This document shows positions 52,147 to 60,254 of a stretch of 64,000 nucleotides of DNA, piece after piece. The notes below the pieces were generated by a model. It searched no databases. It was not told the DNA's origin and worked only from the letters and a program-made list of their open reading frames with translations. Where the stretch lies: positions 37,228-101,227 of the forward strand of contig DJVJ01000007.1 of NCBI GenBank assembly GCA_002441135.1, read 5' to 3'. A program made the translations under genes and the position numbers. The stretch comes from Caryophanales bacterium UBA6259 (lineage in GTDB: Bacteria > Bacillota > Bacilli > Tepidibacillales > Tepidibacillaceae). How positions within the stretch are numbered: the stretch's first letter is position 1; every line of letters begins with the position of its first letter.

Positions 52147-52434
52147 ATGAGAGATTATAAAATTTTTGCTTCTTTAAGTTATTTTAGTATCTTTTTTGCT
52201 GGTTTTATTTTTCCATTAGCAGTTTATTTTATCGTTCAAGATGCAGAGGTAAAATATCATGCTAAAAGAGCGTTAATCTCACATGTTTTACCATTTTTAA
52301 CCATTATCTTTGTACTTGTTGGAGTTTTTAGTGGATCTATTAGCTCAATGGTAAGCTCTATTATTTTATTTATTATTATTAATCTAGTAATTGTTATATG
52401 GAATATTATTCAGGGGATTAAAATACTTTTGTAA
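52147..52434 (+). CDS. DUF4870 family small membrane protein
   Basis: 95 aa with three hydrophobic segments. FIFPLAVYFIVQDAEVKYHAKRALISH is the DUF4870 signature (small Bacillus membrane proteins with a conserved KYHAKRA). Function unknown. RBS AAGGAGGGG. Confidence 0.85.
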   Translation: MRDYKIFASLSYFSIFFAGFIFPLAVYFIVQDAEVKYHAKRALISHVLPFLTIIFVLVGVFSGSISSMVSSIILFIIINLVIVIWNIIQGIKILL

Positions 52435-52510
52435 ATTATAAAAATATCAGCAATTTATTAACTTTTTATTGAATCTAAAGATAAACTACCATAAAATAAA
52501 GGTAAAATAT

Positions 52511-52539
52511 AACCTCAGCATACAGAGGTTTTCTTTTTT
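52511..52539 (+). terminator. terminator upstream of lut promoter
   Basis: AACCTC and GAGGTT pair around AGCATACA, followed by TTCTTTTTT. The T run overlaps the -35 of the lutABC promoter. Confidence 0.7.
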
Positions 52540-52565
52540 ACAGAGTCATCGGATGACATTATCAT
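52537..52565 (+). promoter_or_regulatory. lutABC promoter with LutR-type operator
   Basis: TTTACA (52537-52542), 17-nt spacer, TATCAT (52560-52565). The spacer contains the perfect palindrome GTCATC-G-GATGAC (52545-52557), which includes the TCATC-N-GATGA motif described for the GntR-type repressor LutR of Bacillus (recalled, not looked up). A repressor there would block RNA polymerase and be released by lactate. Confidence 0.7.
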
Positions 52566-52598
52566 AGTACGTACGAGAGAAAGGTGGATATGTGGAGA

Positions 52599-53333
52599 AT
52601 GAAGGTATCATTATTTGCAACATGTATAACGGATATGTTTTACCCTGATGCGGGTAAGGCTGCTGTAAATCTACTTAGAAAATTTGGTGTTGAGGTTGAT
52701 TTTCCACAAGGGCAAACCTGTTGTGGACAACCATCTTATAATAGCGGTTACATGGAGGAAACAAGAAAAGCAGCAAAACAAATGATTAAAGCGTTTGAAC
52801 ATAGTGAATACATTATTGGAATGTCAGGTTCATGTAGTGCAATGTTAAAAAAACATTATATTGAATTATTTGAAGAGGACCCAATTTGGTATCCCAAAGC
52901 TTTGGAACTGTCTAAAAAGGTATATGAATTTTCTCAGTTTTTCGTGGATGTGCTAGGAATAACAGATGTAGGAGCACAACTAAATAAAAAAGTAACCCTT
53001 CATATTGCCTGTCATACGAGAAGAGGTTTAGGTGTAATAGATCAACCAGAGCAAATGTTAAAAGCGGTTAAGGGATTAGATTTTGTTGAGCTTCCTAATG
53101 CCCATGATTGCTGTGGTTTTGGCGGTACTTTTTCTATAAAAAATGCTGAGATTTCAGAGGAAATGGTTCAAGAAAAAACAGAGCATATTGAGGAAACTGC
53201 TGCAGAAATTCTTGTTGGTACTGATATGGCATGTTTAATGAATATTGGAGGGCGTTTACGTCATAATGGGCAACCGCTTCCAATGATGCATATTGCAGAA
53301 TTGTTAGAAAAGGGGTTGACTAGCGATGAGTAA
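52599..53333 (+). CDS. lutA: lactate utilization protein A (LutA, Fe-S oxidoreductase subunit)
   Basis: 244 aa from ATG 52599, where family members start (MKVSLFATC); 52584 and 52590 are possible upstream starts, and AAAGGTGG lies 11 nt before 52599. Two CCG domains: GQTCCGQP and HDCCGFGGTFS, plus HIACHTRR. With LutB and LutC it oxidises L-lactate to pyruvate. Overlaps lutB by 8 nt. Confidence 0.93.
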   Translation: MKVSLFATCITDMFYPDAGKAAVNLLRKFGVEVDFPQGQTCCGQPSYNSGYMEETRKAAKQMIKAFEHSEYIIGMSGSCSAMLKKHYIELFEEDPIWYPKALELSKKVYEFSQFFVDVLGITDVGAQLNKKVTLHIACHTRRGLGVIDQPEQMLKAVKGLDFVELPNAHDCCGFGGTFSIKNAEISEEMVQEKTEHIEETAAEILVGTDMACLMNIGGRLRHNGQPLPMMHIAELLEKGLTSDE

Positions 53334-54759
53334 AGAAACACATCAACGATTCGTTGAGCGGGTTAATAAATCAAAACAAGATAAATTCTTAAAAACATCG
53401 CTTCAACGGGCACAAACGCGATTTAGAGAGGCAAGACTAGCACGTGCTGAAGAGTTAGGGAATATTGAAGAATGGAAGTCGAGAGCGAGCAAAATTAGGC
53501 AGCATACCATTGAAAATTTAGATAGTTATCTAGAACAATTTGCGGATAATGTAAGAAAAAATGGTGGGAATATTCATTTTGCGGCAACGGATAAGGATGC
53601 ATTAGATTATATTAAAAAAGTGGTTAAGGAAAAAGATACCCATTCGATTGTTAAATCAAAATCAATGGTTTCAGAGGAAATGCATTTAAATAAGGTTTTG
53701 GAAGAAGAAGGAATTCGGATGGTAGAAACCGACTTAGGAGAGTATATCATTCAATTAGCGAATGAAACCCCTTCCCATATCATTGTTCCAGCAATTCACA
53801 AAAATAAAGAGCAGGTAGCTAAATTGTTTTCAAAAGTGGCTGGCAAAGAATTACCCTCTGATCCGCATGAGTTGACTAGCTTTGCTCGTAATACCTTGAG
53901 AGAAGAATATTTTAAAGCGGAGGTTGGTATTACAGGCTGCAATTTTGCTATTGCTGAATCAGGATCGTTTGTTCTTGTTACTAATGAAGGAAATGCAAGA
54001 ATGAGTAGTACATTACCAAGAACACAAATAGTGATTATGGGAATGGAAAGAATTGTGCCTACATGGGAAGATTTAGATGTGGTTTTATCTTTATTGCCTA
54101 GAAGTGCCACAGGCCAAAAAATAACGAGTTATGTTACTGCATTTACTGGACCAAAGCAGGAAATAGATGTGGATGGGCCAGAGGAGCTTCATATCGTTAT
54201 TGTTGATAATGGGAGATCCAATATCCTAGGGACTAAATATCAAGAGGTTTTGAAATGTATTCGTTGTGGTGCTTGCCTTAATGTTTGCCCAGTTTATCGT
54301 CATATTGGTGGTCATGCATATGGAAGCGTATATCCAGGACCAATTGGTGCAGTCTTATCTCCATTATTAAGTGATAAAAAAGACCACAAAGAATTACCGT
54401 TTGCTTCAACACTCTGTTATGCTTGCTCCGAGGTCTGTCCAGTACAAATACCTTTAGCTGATTTATTAAGAGAGCACAGAGTAGATTATGTGGAAAACAA
54501 TGAAGGTTCTATTGGGGAGAAGCTGGCTATGAAAGCGTTTGGAATGGTGGTTGGTAACCAAGGCTTATATGAAACAGCAGCAAAGACAGCTCACACCTTA
54601 ATGGCTCCTTTTTCAAAAGATGGTTATATTGATAAAGCATTACCTGTTTTGAAGAATTGGACAGAGGTCAAAGATATGCCTCAGCCTGCTAAACAATCCT
54701 TTAGAGATTGGTGGCAAAAAGAAGGTAAGGAGGCAACTAAAAATGAAGAGAACAAATAA
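53326..54759 (+). CDS. lutB: lactate utilization protein B (LutB, ferredoxin-type subunit)
   Basis: 477 aa. N-terminal LutB/LutC-fold domain (KSKSMVSEEMHLNKVLEEEGI, GITGCNFAIAESGSFVLVTNEGNARM) and two [4Fe-4S] ferredoxin motifs: CIRCGACLNVCPVY and CYACSEVCPVQIP. The start overlaps the end of lutA and its end overlaps lutC, showing a tightly coupled operon. It transfers electrons from lactate to the respiratory chain. Confidence 0.95.
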   Translation: MSKETHQRFVERVNKSKQDKFLKTSLQRAQTRFREARLARAEELGNIEEWKSRASKIRQHTIENLDSYLEQFADNVRKNGGNIHFAATDKDALDYIKKVVKEKDTHSIVKSKSMVSEEMHLNKVLEEEGIRMVETDLGEYIIQLANETPSHIIVPAIHKNKEQVAKLFSKVAGKELPSDPHELTSFARNTLREEYFKAEVGITGCNFAIAESGSFVLVTNEGNARMSSTLPRTQIVIMGMERIVPTWEDLDVVLSLLPRSATGQKITSYVTAFTGPKQEIDVDGPEELHIVIVDNGRSNILGTKYQEVLKCIRCGACLNVCPVYRHIGGHAYGSVYPGPIGAVLSPLLSDKKDHKELPFASTLCYACSEVCPVQIPLADLLREHRVDYVENNEGSIGEKLAMKAFGMVVGNQGLYETAAKTAHTLMAPFSKDGYIDKALPVLKNWTEVKDMPQPAKQSFRDWWQKEGKEATKNEENK

Positions 54760-55447
54760 TCAAAATCAGGAAGATTTTTTAAATAATATTGCTGAAAAAT
54801 TAGGCCGTCCACGAATGGCTGGGGCAAGGTCTCCCAAATGGAATCATTTCCCCTGGGACCATCTTTATCAAAATGCTACTCAAGAAGGTTTAATCGATGA
54901 ATTTGCTACTAACTTTGAACAAATTGGTGGACATCTGAAAAGAGTGAAGACGCAGGGTGTTATACAAGAAATTAAGCAAATCATTGAACAATATAAAGCA
55001 AAGAAAGTTCTAGCATGGCAGGATGAGCGCCTAAATGAATTTGGTTTAGATAAGAATATCATAGGTAGTGAGGTTATTTTTTGGGATTTTAAACAAGGCT
55101 TTGAAAGCTTAACCAACTATGCTAAGGAGAGCCAAATAGGAATAACGTTTACTGAATTAGGATTAGCCGAAACAGGAACAATTGTTTTATTTAATGAAGG
55201 TGGTAAGGGAAGAAGTGTAAGCTTATTACCTGAAGTGCACATTGCCATCCTTCCTGGCTCTCAAATTCAACCAAGATTGACACAAGCATTACAAAAAATA
55301 AAGGAAACCTATGATGAACAAGGAAAATTACCTTCGTTGATCAATTTTATTACAGGACCAAGTAGAACCTCTGACATTGAAATGGTGTTAACTATTGGTG
55401 TTCATGGACCAAAAGAATTATTTGTTTTATTAGTTGAAGATTTATAA
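54743..55447 (+). CDS. lutC: lactate utilization protein C (LutC)
   Basis: 234 aa, LUD domain. LGRPRMAGARSPKW, GITFTELGLAETGTIVLFNEGGKGRSVSLLPEVHIAIL and NFITGPSRTSDIEMVLTIGVHGPKEL are conserved. Overlaps lutB by 17 nt. Closed by a strong bidirectional terminator. Confidence 0.95.
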   Translation: MKRTNNQNQEDFLNNIAEKLGRPRMAGARSPKWNHFPWDHLYQNATQEGLIDEFATNFEQIGGHLKRVKTQGVIQEIKQIIEQYKAKKVLAWQDERLNEFGLDKNIIGSEVIFWDFKQGFESLTNYAKESQIGITFTELGLAETGTIVLFNEGGKGRSVSLLPEVHIAILPGSQIQPRLTQALQKIKETYDEQGKLPSLINFITGPSRTSDIEMVLTIGVHGPKELFVLLVEDL

Positions 55448-55453
55448 GATAAG

Positions 55454-55500
55454 CAAAAAAACCGCTCTTTAAGATATAAATTCTAAAGAGCGGTTTTTTT
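55454..55500. terminator. bidirectional terminator after lutC
   Basis: AAAAAAACCGCTCTTTA and TAAAGAGCGGTTTTTTT around a 12-nt loop; the stop of the convergent gene lies inside it. Confidence 0.88.
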
Positions 55501-56059
55501 GTCCATCATATTTTTCTTGGATATCTTCAATTTCTCGGTTAAATTCATCCACAGGAATTATATAATATGGTCTTCTAGGTGTGGAAGCATATCGGTAACC
55601 AATGTATGGATTGTCTCGAAATAGACGATCGTTTCGAAAATGCTGTTCTGGTTTTAAAGGATAGTAAATATACTTTCTTGACTTCATTAATTGATCAAGC
55701 TGATTTAAGGCAAACCAGCATTCTTGTTCACTTCTACAATATACCGTGATAATTTTCCCGTTTTGTGTATTTGCTGGGTGAGGGCGATTCATTCGATACA
55801 GTATATTTCTTTCAAATAGAACCACTTTATGATTTAAATCGTAGCTTCTTAAGAAACCTAAAATAGTATCTAAAAATTCCTTCTTTTTGCTTTCGTTTTC
55901 ATAAAAGGGATAATTCACATGAATTTTCCAATGTTTACTTGAGTAATGATTATAAGGCTCTTTTGTTACATACTGGGCAAAAATTCCGCTTCTAAAGTAG
56001 TATCCATAAGGTAAGCCGTTTGGTTTGTTATCTTTTGTATAAAAAGTAACAGTTTGCAT
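55469..56059 (-). CDS. hypothetical protein, basic and Tyr-rich
   Basis: 196 aa from ATG 56059 (GGTAGGTGA eight bases upstream). Soluble and rich in Tyr, Arg and Asn; KHWKIHVNYPFYENESKKKEFLDTILGFL, VVLFERNILYRMNRPHPANTQNGKIITVYC and PRRPYYIIPVDEFN stand out. No domain recognised. The stop codon is inside the terminator shared with lutC. Confidence 0.6.
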   Translation of the reverse strand: MQTVTFYTKDNKPNGLPYGYYFRSGIFAQYVTKEPYNHYSSKHWKIHVNYPFYENESKKKEFLDTILGFLRSYDLNHKVVLFERNILYRMNRPHPANTQNGKIITVYCRSEQECWFALNQLDQLMKSRKYIYYPLKPEQHFRNDRLFRDNPYIGYRYASTPRRPYYIIPVDEFNREIEDIQEKYDGQKNRSLEFIS

Positions 56060-56284
56060 CGTCATTTCACCTACCAATTAAGATTCCTTACATTTTATGA
56101 GATATTCGTGTATTTTGATTGGATATATGGCCATCGACAAATCCCCATTTAAACCGAAAACATTAGAAAACTTTGAATATTTACTTTATATATAAGATAC
56201 ATTAGAATGTAACCTAAGAATGGAAGTATTTTATTTTTGTTGGTGGTAATAATAAATGAAGGTTAAAAAAAAGGAGGTTTTTAC

Positions 56285-56881
56285 ATGGTTCAAGTTGGCC
56301 AAAAGGCACCAGATTTTACCGCAAAAGCTTACCACAATGGAAAATTTACAGAGCTTAAATTATCGGATTATGCTGGAAAATGGATTATGCTTTGCTTCTA
56401 CCCAGGAGATTTCACCTATGTCTGAGCTACTGAAGTAGCAGCAGTTGCTGCTAAGAAAGCAGAATTTGAAAGATTAGGAGTTCAGGTATTATCCGTAAGT
56501 GCAGATAGTATGTTTGTTCATAAAATGTGGAATGAGAATGAAATTTCTAAAATGGTAGATGGTGGAGTAACCTTCCCAATGCTTTCTGATAGTGGAGAGA
56601 TTGGCAGAAAATATGGTGTTTACAAGGAAACAGAAGGTGTAGATATGCGTGGACGCTTTATCATCGATCCAGATGGCGTAATTCAGGCAATGGAGGTTCT
56701 TACACCACCAGTAGGACGTCGTGTAGATGAAACCATTCGTCAAATTCAAGCATTCCAGCATGTTCGCAATTCAAATTATACGGAAGTTACCCCTGCTGGT
56801 TGGAAGCCAGGAGACCCAACTTTAAAACCAGCCCCAGAGCTTGTAGGAAAGATTTGGGAAGTATGGAAGCTTTCTGAATAA
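56285..56881 (+). CDS. selenocysteine-containing peroxiredoxin (AhpC/TSA family), UGA-encoded catalytic residue
   Basis: 198 aa read through one in-frame UGA at 56423-56425 (Sec47). The frame on both sides is a continuous AhpC/TSA peroxiredoxin: VQVGQKAPDFTAKAYHNGK, FYPGDFTYV-U-ATEVAA (the PxxxTxxC motif with Sec in place of the peroxidatic Cys47), GRFIIDPDG, PVGRRVDETIRQIQAFQ. RBS AAGGAGG has 9 nt spacing. Only one true Cys (Cys37) is present and the C-terminal resolving Cys is lost (TPAGWKPG in place of CPA), so it is a 1-Sec peroxidase needing an external reductant. A SECIS-like hairpin lies at 56438-56451. Plain TGA termination would leave a useless 46-residue stub. Confidence 0.88.
56438..56451 (+). 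promoter_or_regulatory. bacterial SECIS-like hairpin in peroxiredoxin mRNA
   Basis: GCAGC-AGTT-GCTGC stem-loop; the apical loop begins 17 nt after the UGA and contains GU, as in known bacterial SECIS elements recognised by SelB. A shorter stem GCTAC-TGAA-GTAGC (56426-56439) directly after the UGA competes or stacks. Confidence 0.65.
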
Positions 56882-56888
56882 TATAAAC

Positions 56889-56921
56889 AAAGAAGCTTGG
56901 TCAATGATTAAGCTTCTTTTA
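56889..56921 (+). terminator. terminator of selenoperoxiredoxin gene
   Basis: AAGAAGCTT and AAGCTTCTT stem with 11-nt loop, then T-rich sequence. Confidence 0.75.
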
Positions 56922-56932
56922 TTTGTTTTTCT

Positions 56933-56985
56933 AATCGAATAGGAAAATATAGAATTTAAAAGCTTTGGCAAAAGCTAAGCTTTTC
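56933..56985. repeat. structured intergenic repeat, short copy
   Basis: AATCGAATAGGAAAATATA (56933-56951) and TTGGCAAAAGCTAAG (56965-56979) match the ends of the element at 36986-37075, but the middle is shorter. AAAAGCTT and AAGCTTTT can form a stem around the shared core. It lies between the peroxiredoxin terminator and the next gene. Confidence 0.55.
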
Positions 56986-57041
56986 TAATATATAAAAAAT
57001 GATTATGATAAATAATTAGATTACATTAAAGGAGAAGTATA

Positions 57042-57587
57042 GTGAAAGGCTCAACTTTAACACTAAAAAAATTTAAAAAGAAATGGACGAAGGAATTTTA
57101 TCAAAATCTATCAATAAATCAAGTACATCAATATTTGGATATACCTGTAAACTCTTTTTTCTCTTTTGAAGAATGGTTAAAAAATATGGAATGGTTAGTA
57201 TTATTGGGGGATGCTTATCATTGGATAGCTTTTAATCAGGAAAATAAAATGATAGGTGGAATTATTGCACATCGTTTAACAGAAGAGGAGAATATTGTTG
57301 AGATAGGGACTTGGATTAGTAGAGATAATTGGGGTAGAGGGTATAACATACGAATAAAGAATGAAGCGGCAAAATTTTTATTTGAAATGCATCATGTTGA
57401 GCAGATAATATTGTTTGTTCAAGATACAAATCAAAGAGCAATCGCTGCACTACAAAAAATCCCTTATGTGAAAAGGATGGAAGAAGGAGAATTGAAGCAT
57501 ACCATTTTGTCATATTGGAAATGGAAAGAGTTTAAGCTTGGAATTCCCCTTCTATTATTTCAAATAAAAAAAGAAGATTTTTTCTAA
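57042..57587 (+). CDS. GNAT-family acetyltransferase
   Basis: 181 aa with a GTG start and AAAGGAG upstream. WIAFNQENKMIGGIIAHRLTEEENIVEIGTWISRDNWGRGYNIRIKNEAAKFLFEMHHVEQIILFVQDTNQRAIAALQKI is a RimJ/RimL-type GNAT fold with a variant acetyl-CoA loop (RDNWGRGYN). Substrate unknown. Convergent with a NUDIX gene. Confidence 0.78.
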   Translation: MKGSTLTLKKFKKKWTKEFYQNLSINQVHQYLDIPVNSFFSFEEWLKNMEWLVLLGDAYHWIAFNQENKMIGGIIAHRLTEEENIVEIGTWISRDNWGRGYNIRIKNEAAKFLFEMHHVEQIILFVQDTNQRAIAALQKIPYVKRMEEGELKHTILSYWKWKEFKLGIPLLLFQIKKEDFF

Positions 57588-57602
57588 AATATGATTCGTT
57601 CG

Positions 57603-58073
57603 TTAATCAATTTGATAGCGTACTCGTTGGCATTGATTATTATGATAGAATTTTGCAAAGGTAATTTTCTTATTTTCTAGCATAGTTGGTACAAATAATT
57701 TATCATTTCTACCAACTTCTCTTTCCCAAATATCCGCAATATTTATCCATTCTAATTCACCTTTATTAGAGGGTTGAAGCTCACCTTCAAAATGCTCACT
57801 ATAAAAGACATAGATATCGGTTCGTGATAACACAGGGTCTTCCGGGAATTCTTGTTTCATAAAATTGACGATCCCTCTGAGTTCAACATCCAATAAGTTT
57901 AATCCGGTATCCCGTTGTATTTCTCTCTTTACTGTATCAAGTGGACCTTCATGAGCTTCAATTTTTCCGCCCGGGAAAAGCCAAGCACCAATATGACGTC
58001 CCTTTTTCTTTTTTAGCATTAAAATTTGATTATTTTTTACGATTAAGCAAGTTACAAAAAATTTATGTTCCAT
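57603..58073 (-). CDS. NUDIX-fold protein with degenerate catalytic box
   Basis: 156 aa. GAWLFPGGKIEAHEGPLDTVKREIQRDTGL follows the NUDIX spacing, but the REUXEE core reads REIQRD, so the two metal-binding Glu are Arg and Asp. Activity may be reduced or altered. RBS AGGAGG. It resembles MutT/YtkD-like proteins. Confidence 0.75.
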   Translation of the reverse strand: MEHKFFVTCLIVKNNQILMLKKKKGRHIGAWLFPGGKIEAHEGPLDTVKREIQRDTGLNLLDVELRGIVNFMKQEFPEDPVLSRTDIYVFYSEHFEGELQPSNKGELEWINIADIWEREVGRNDKLFVPTMLENKKITFAKFYHNNQCQRVRYQID

Positions 58074-58191
58074 AGAAAAAAACCTCCTAACTGTCAGATG
58101 TATCTCTAACTATAACTATATATTAACAGTTATATTGTTGATAGATAATGAGAAATTTAACGATTTTTTGACAGTAGGAGGATGAAGATGG

Positions 58192-59232
58192 TTATATGGA
58201 GCTATCCGCTAGTTTAGCAGGTTTGTTTTGACTATCGGAAAATGGCTGTTCCAGCCTTTTTGCATAGCCATTAACCCATAGTTCTTCAATAAATGTCATT
58301 TCATTTTCTGATAATGATTTTTTTGAAGAAGCTTCTGCAAATTCTTTTAAATTTTGTTTGTTTGTTATGTTTGGCAAAACTGATTTGACACTTGGTCTTG
58401 CTAAGGAAAACAAAATAGCAAGCTGCCCTATTGTACGGTCTGATTCCTTATACAAAGGCTGCAGCTCTCTAATGGCTTCAATTCCTGCCTTCATCCATTC
58501 CAAAGGTCGATGATTGCGGTGGTCGCTTTTGTCAAAATGCTGGTCTGGATCATAGCTTCCATCAAGTAACCCAGAAGCATGAGGGACTCTTACGGTAATA
58601 GATGTATTATTTTTATCTGCATAAGGGAAAAAGCTTCGTGCTGGGTCTTGTTCAAGAATATTATTAATAATTTGGACGAACTCAAATTTACGCTGGTCAA
58701 TCGCCTCAATGCCTTCTTTTTCCCAACCGATATCAGGTCCTAAAGCCACGCCATAATATCTAATTTTCCCCTCTTCTTTAAATCTTTCTAATGTTTCTAG
58801 TACACTATCACTTTGTATTGTAGACATTCTCACATTATGTAATTGATATATATCAATATAATCTGTATTTAATCGTCTTAAGCTGTTTTCTAACGCTTTT
58901 CTTAAAAATTCTGGACGCCAATCCTGAGGTAATTCTGTATGTCCTTTTCGCTCACCATTATTTGTATAAATATCATAACCGCCTTTTGTGGCAATTACGA
59001 TTTGATCTCTTAATTGAGGAAATGCATCCGCTAAAAGGGTCTCTCCTTTACCATTTCCGTAAACATCAGCAGTGTCAAAAAAGTTAATTCCATAGCGATC
59101 ATAGGCCTCACGTAGTAAATTCAACCCAATGGCATCGTCAGTAACTCCCCACCATTTGGTAGCAACAGACCAAACGCCAAAGCCAATTTCAGATATTTGT
59201 AAGTCAGTATTAGGCAATTGTCGGTATTTCAT
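58192..59232 (-). CDS. aldo/keto reductase
   Basis: 346 aa from ATG 59232 (GAGGAG with 8 nt spacing). MKYRQLPNTDLQISEIGFGVWSVATKWWG, FFDTADVYGNGKGE (catalytic Asp and Tyr), IATKGGYD (Lys), and YQLHNV (His) complete the AKR tetrad. NADPH-dependent reductase of carbonyls; substrate unknown. It lies upstream of a NUDIX gene on the same strand. Confidence 0.88.
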   Translation of the reverse strand: MKYRQLPNTDLQISEIGFGVWSVATKWWGVTDDAIGLNLLREAYDRYGINFFDTADVYGNGKGETLLADAFPQLRDQIVIATKGGYDIYTNNGERKGHTELPQDWRPEFLRKALENSLRRLNTDYIDIYQLHNVRMSTIQSDSVLETLERFKEEGKIRYYGVALGPDIGWEKEGIEAIDQRKFEFVQIINNILEQDPARSFFPYADKNNTSITVRVPHASGLLDGSYDPDQHFDKSDHRNHRPLEWMKAGIEAIRELQPLYKESDRTIGQLAILFSLARPSVKSVLPNITNKQNLKEFAEASSKKSLSENEMTFIEELWVNGYAKRLEQPFSDSQNKPAKLADSSI

Positions 59233-59330
59233 TTTTAATCTCCTCACTTTCTTATATTTACACTATGATTATAATATAAAACGGTTTTAAAAAAAATTTT
59301 TAAACAGCTGAAAGTTTAATGAAATAGAAA

Positions 59331-59353
59331 AAAACCGACAATATGTCGGTTTA
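59331..59353 (-). terminator. terminator of seleno-thioredoxin-like gene
   Basis: On the minus strand AAACCGACA and TGTCGGTTT pair with a short loop, followed by seven T. Confidence 0.75.
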
Positions 59354-59385
59354 AGTTTTTTGTAGATAGATGTGAGTCAGTTGTT

Positions 59386-59808
59386 TTAATTTTTTTTCTT
59401 TTCTTCTAACTCCTGCTCTTTATCATCTTGATCTTCTTTTTCAGCCTCATCCGCATCAAAAAGGGTAGCCCATACATCCTCATAATTTTCTTCTTCTTTT
59501 ATATAATTCTTAATAGTGTAATACAAATCATCTGAGGATCTCATTCCAAATAAGGTTTGAACTACTTCACCATCGACAAACAATTTAAAAGAAGGTGCAG
59601 AGGTTACTTGATATTTTTCTACGATATTTGGTGAAAAATTTACATTGGATTTAAAGGCTGGAAATTCTGGTAGTTGAGGTAAAACATCCTGAAGAAATCG
59701 CTCCGCGATTTCACACTTACCTCAGAATGGGGTAGAAAATAGTACAAGAACAAAACCATCCTTTTTATCTATTTCTTCCATTATCACTTTTTCATTTGTT
59801 TCAATCAT
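59386..59808 (-). CDS. selenocysteine-containing thioredoxin-like protein (UGKC active site)
   Basis: 140 aa read through an in-frame UGA at 59724-59722 (Sec29). The translation is one thioredoxin-fold protein: FVLVLFSTPF-U-GKCEIAERFL, where U-G-K-C replaces the CxxC redox motif, then VTSAPSFKLFVDGEVVQTLFGMRSSDDLYYTIKNYI with the cis-Pro (SAP). It resembles YusE/YtpP-type thioredoxin-like proteins of Bacilli. The C-terminal 35 residues are an unusual acidic/Lys tail (EAEKEDQDDKEQELEEKK). The 5' part has no other explanation: reading stops at UGA would leave 28 residues. A strong SECIS-like hairpin follows the UGA. RBS is weak (GGGAAACA). Confidence 0.88.
59694..59712 (-). promoter_or_regulatory. 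SECIS-like hairpin in seleno-thioredoxin mRNA
   Basis: GAAATCGC-GGA-GCGATTTC, a perfect 8-bp stem with a GGA loop that begins 17 nt after the UGA, the same spacing as in the peroxiredoxin mRNA. Confidence 0.7.
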
Positions 59809-59964
59809 TCATTGTTTCCCTCACTTTCAAAACATCTCCTCTGAAATCATACCTAAGCAATACGAAAAAATCAACTTTTAATTATCCATAAATAAAATGG
59901 ATAAAACGATACAAACTTATTCAAGATAACAGTAATTCTATTATTTAATAAAGGAGCAATTAAT

Positions 59965-60120
59965 ATGAATTCTGAAAAAGAAAAAATGGAACACAAAATG
60001 CGAATACAAGGAATTTTAACAGAAACCATTGATGATAACGAACTAGCTTTTCACCATTTTTCACCTATCCAAGAAAGCTATGGTTATCCAGAGTTGAAGG
60101 AAATAGAGGAAAATAAATAG
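59965..60120 (+). CDS. small hypothetical protein
   Basis: 51 aa. AAAGGAGC lies 8 nt before ATG. Charged N-terminus (NSEKEKMEHKMR) and an acidic tail (KEIEENK); no membrane segment or cysteine. Stands alone between divergent and downstream genes. Not recognised. Confidence 0.6.
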   Translation: MNSEKEKMEHKMRIQGILTETIDDNELAFHHFSPIQESYGYPELKEIEENK

Positions 60121-60254
60121 GTGAAAATAGACCGTTTTTGCAAATCTGAATGGATTTAATTGTATCAATATTTTACAATAAGCTTAGACAGAAGATAGGA
60201 AAGAAATGGGATGAGGTTTACAGAATTTAGAAGTGTTTCTTTGGGGGATTGCAA

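Noticed and set aside
52567..52574. GTACGTAC palindrome before lutA
   Set aside because: Only 8 bp, close to the LutR-like site, and easily due to chance.
56423..56425. Peroxiredoxin UGA as a pseudogene or sequencing error
   Set aside because: Considered, but a second UGA at the equivalent redox-active residue in another gene, both with hairpins at the same distance, makes selenocysteine the better explanation. Genome evidence for sel genes would settle it.
56256..56438. 60-aa frame over the 5' end of the selenoperoxiredoxin gene
   Set aside because: It is a different frame of the real gene, which continues past the UGA with clear peroxiredoxin sequence.
56510..56881. 123-aa protein starting after the UGA
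   Set aside because: It is the C-terminal part of the peroxiredoxin; no RBS precedes it, and the upstream half is in frame.
59386..59583. 65-aa protein on the minus strand
   Set aside because: It is the C-terminal part of the thioredoxin-like selenoprotein; it starts in the middle of the fold without an RBS.
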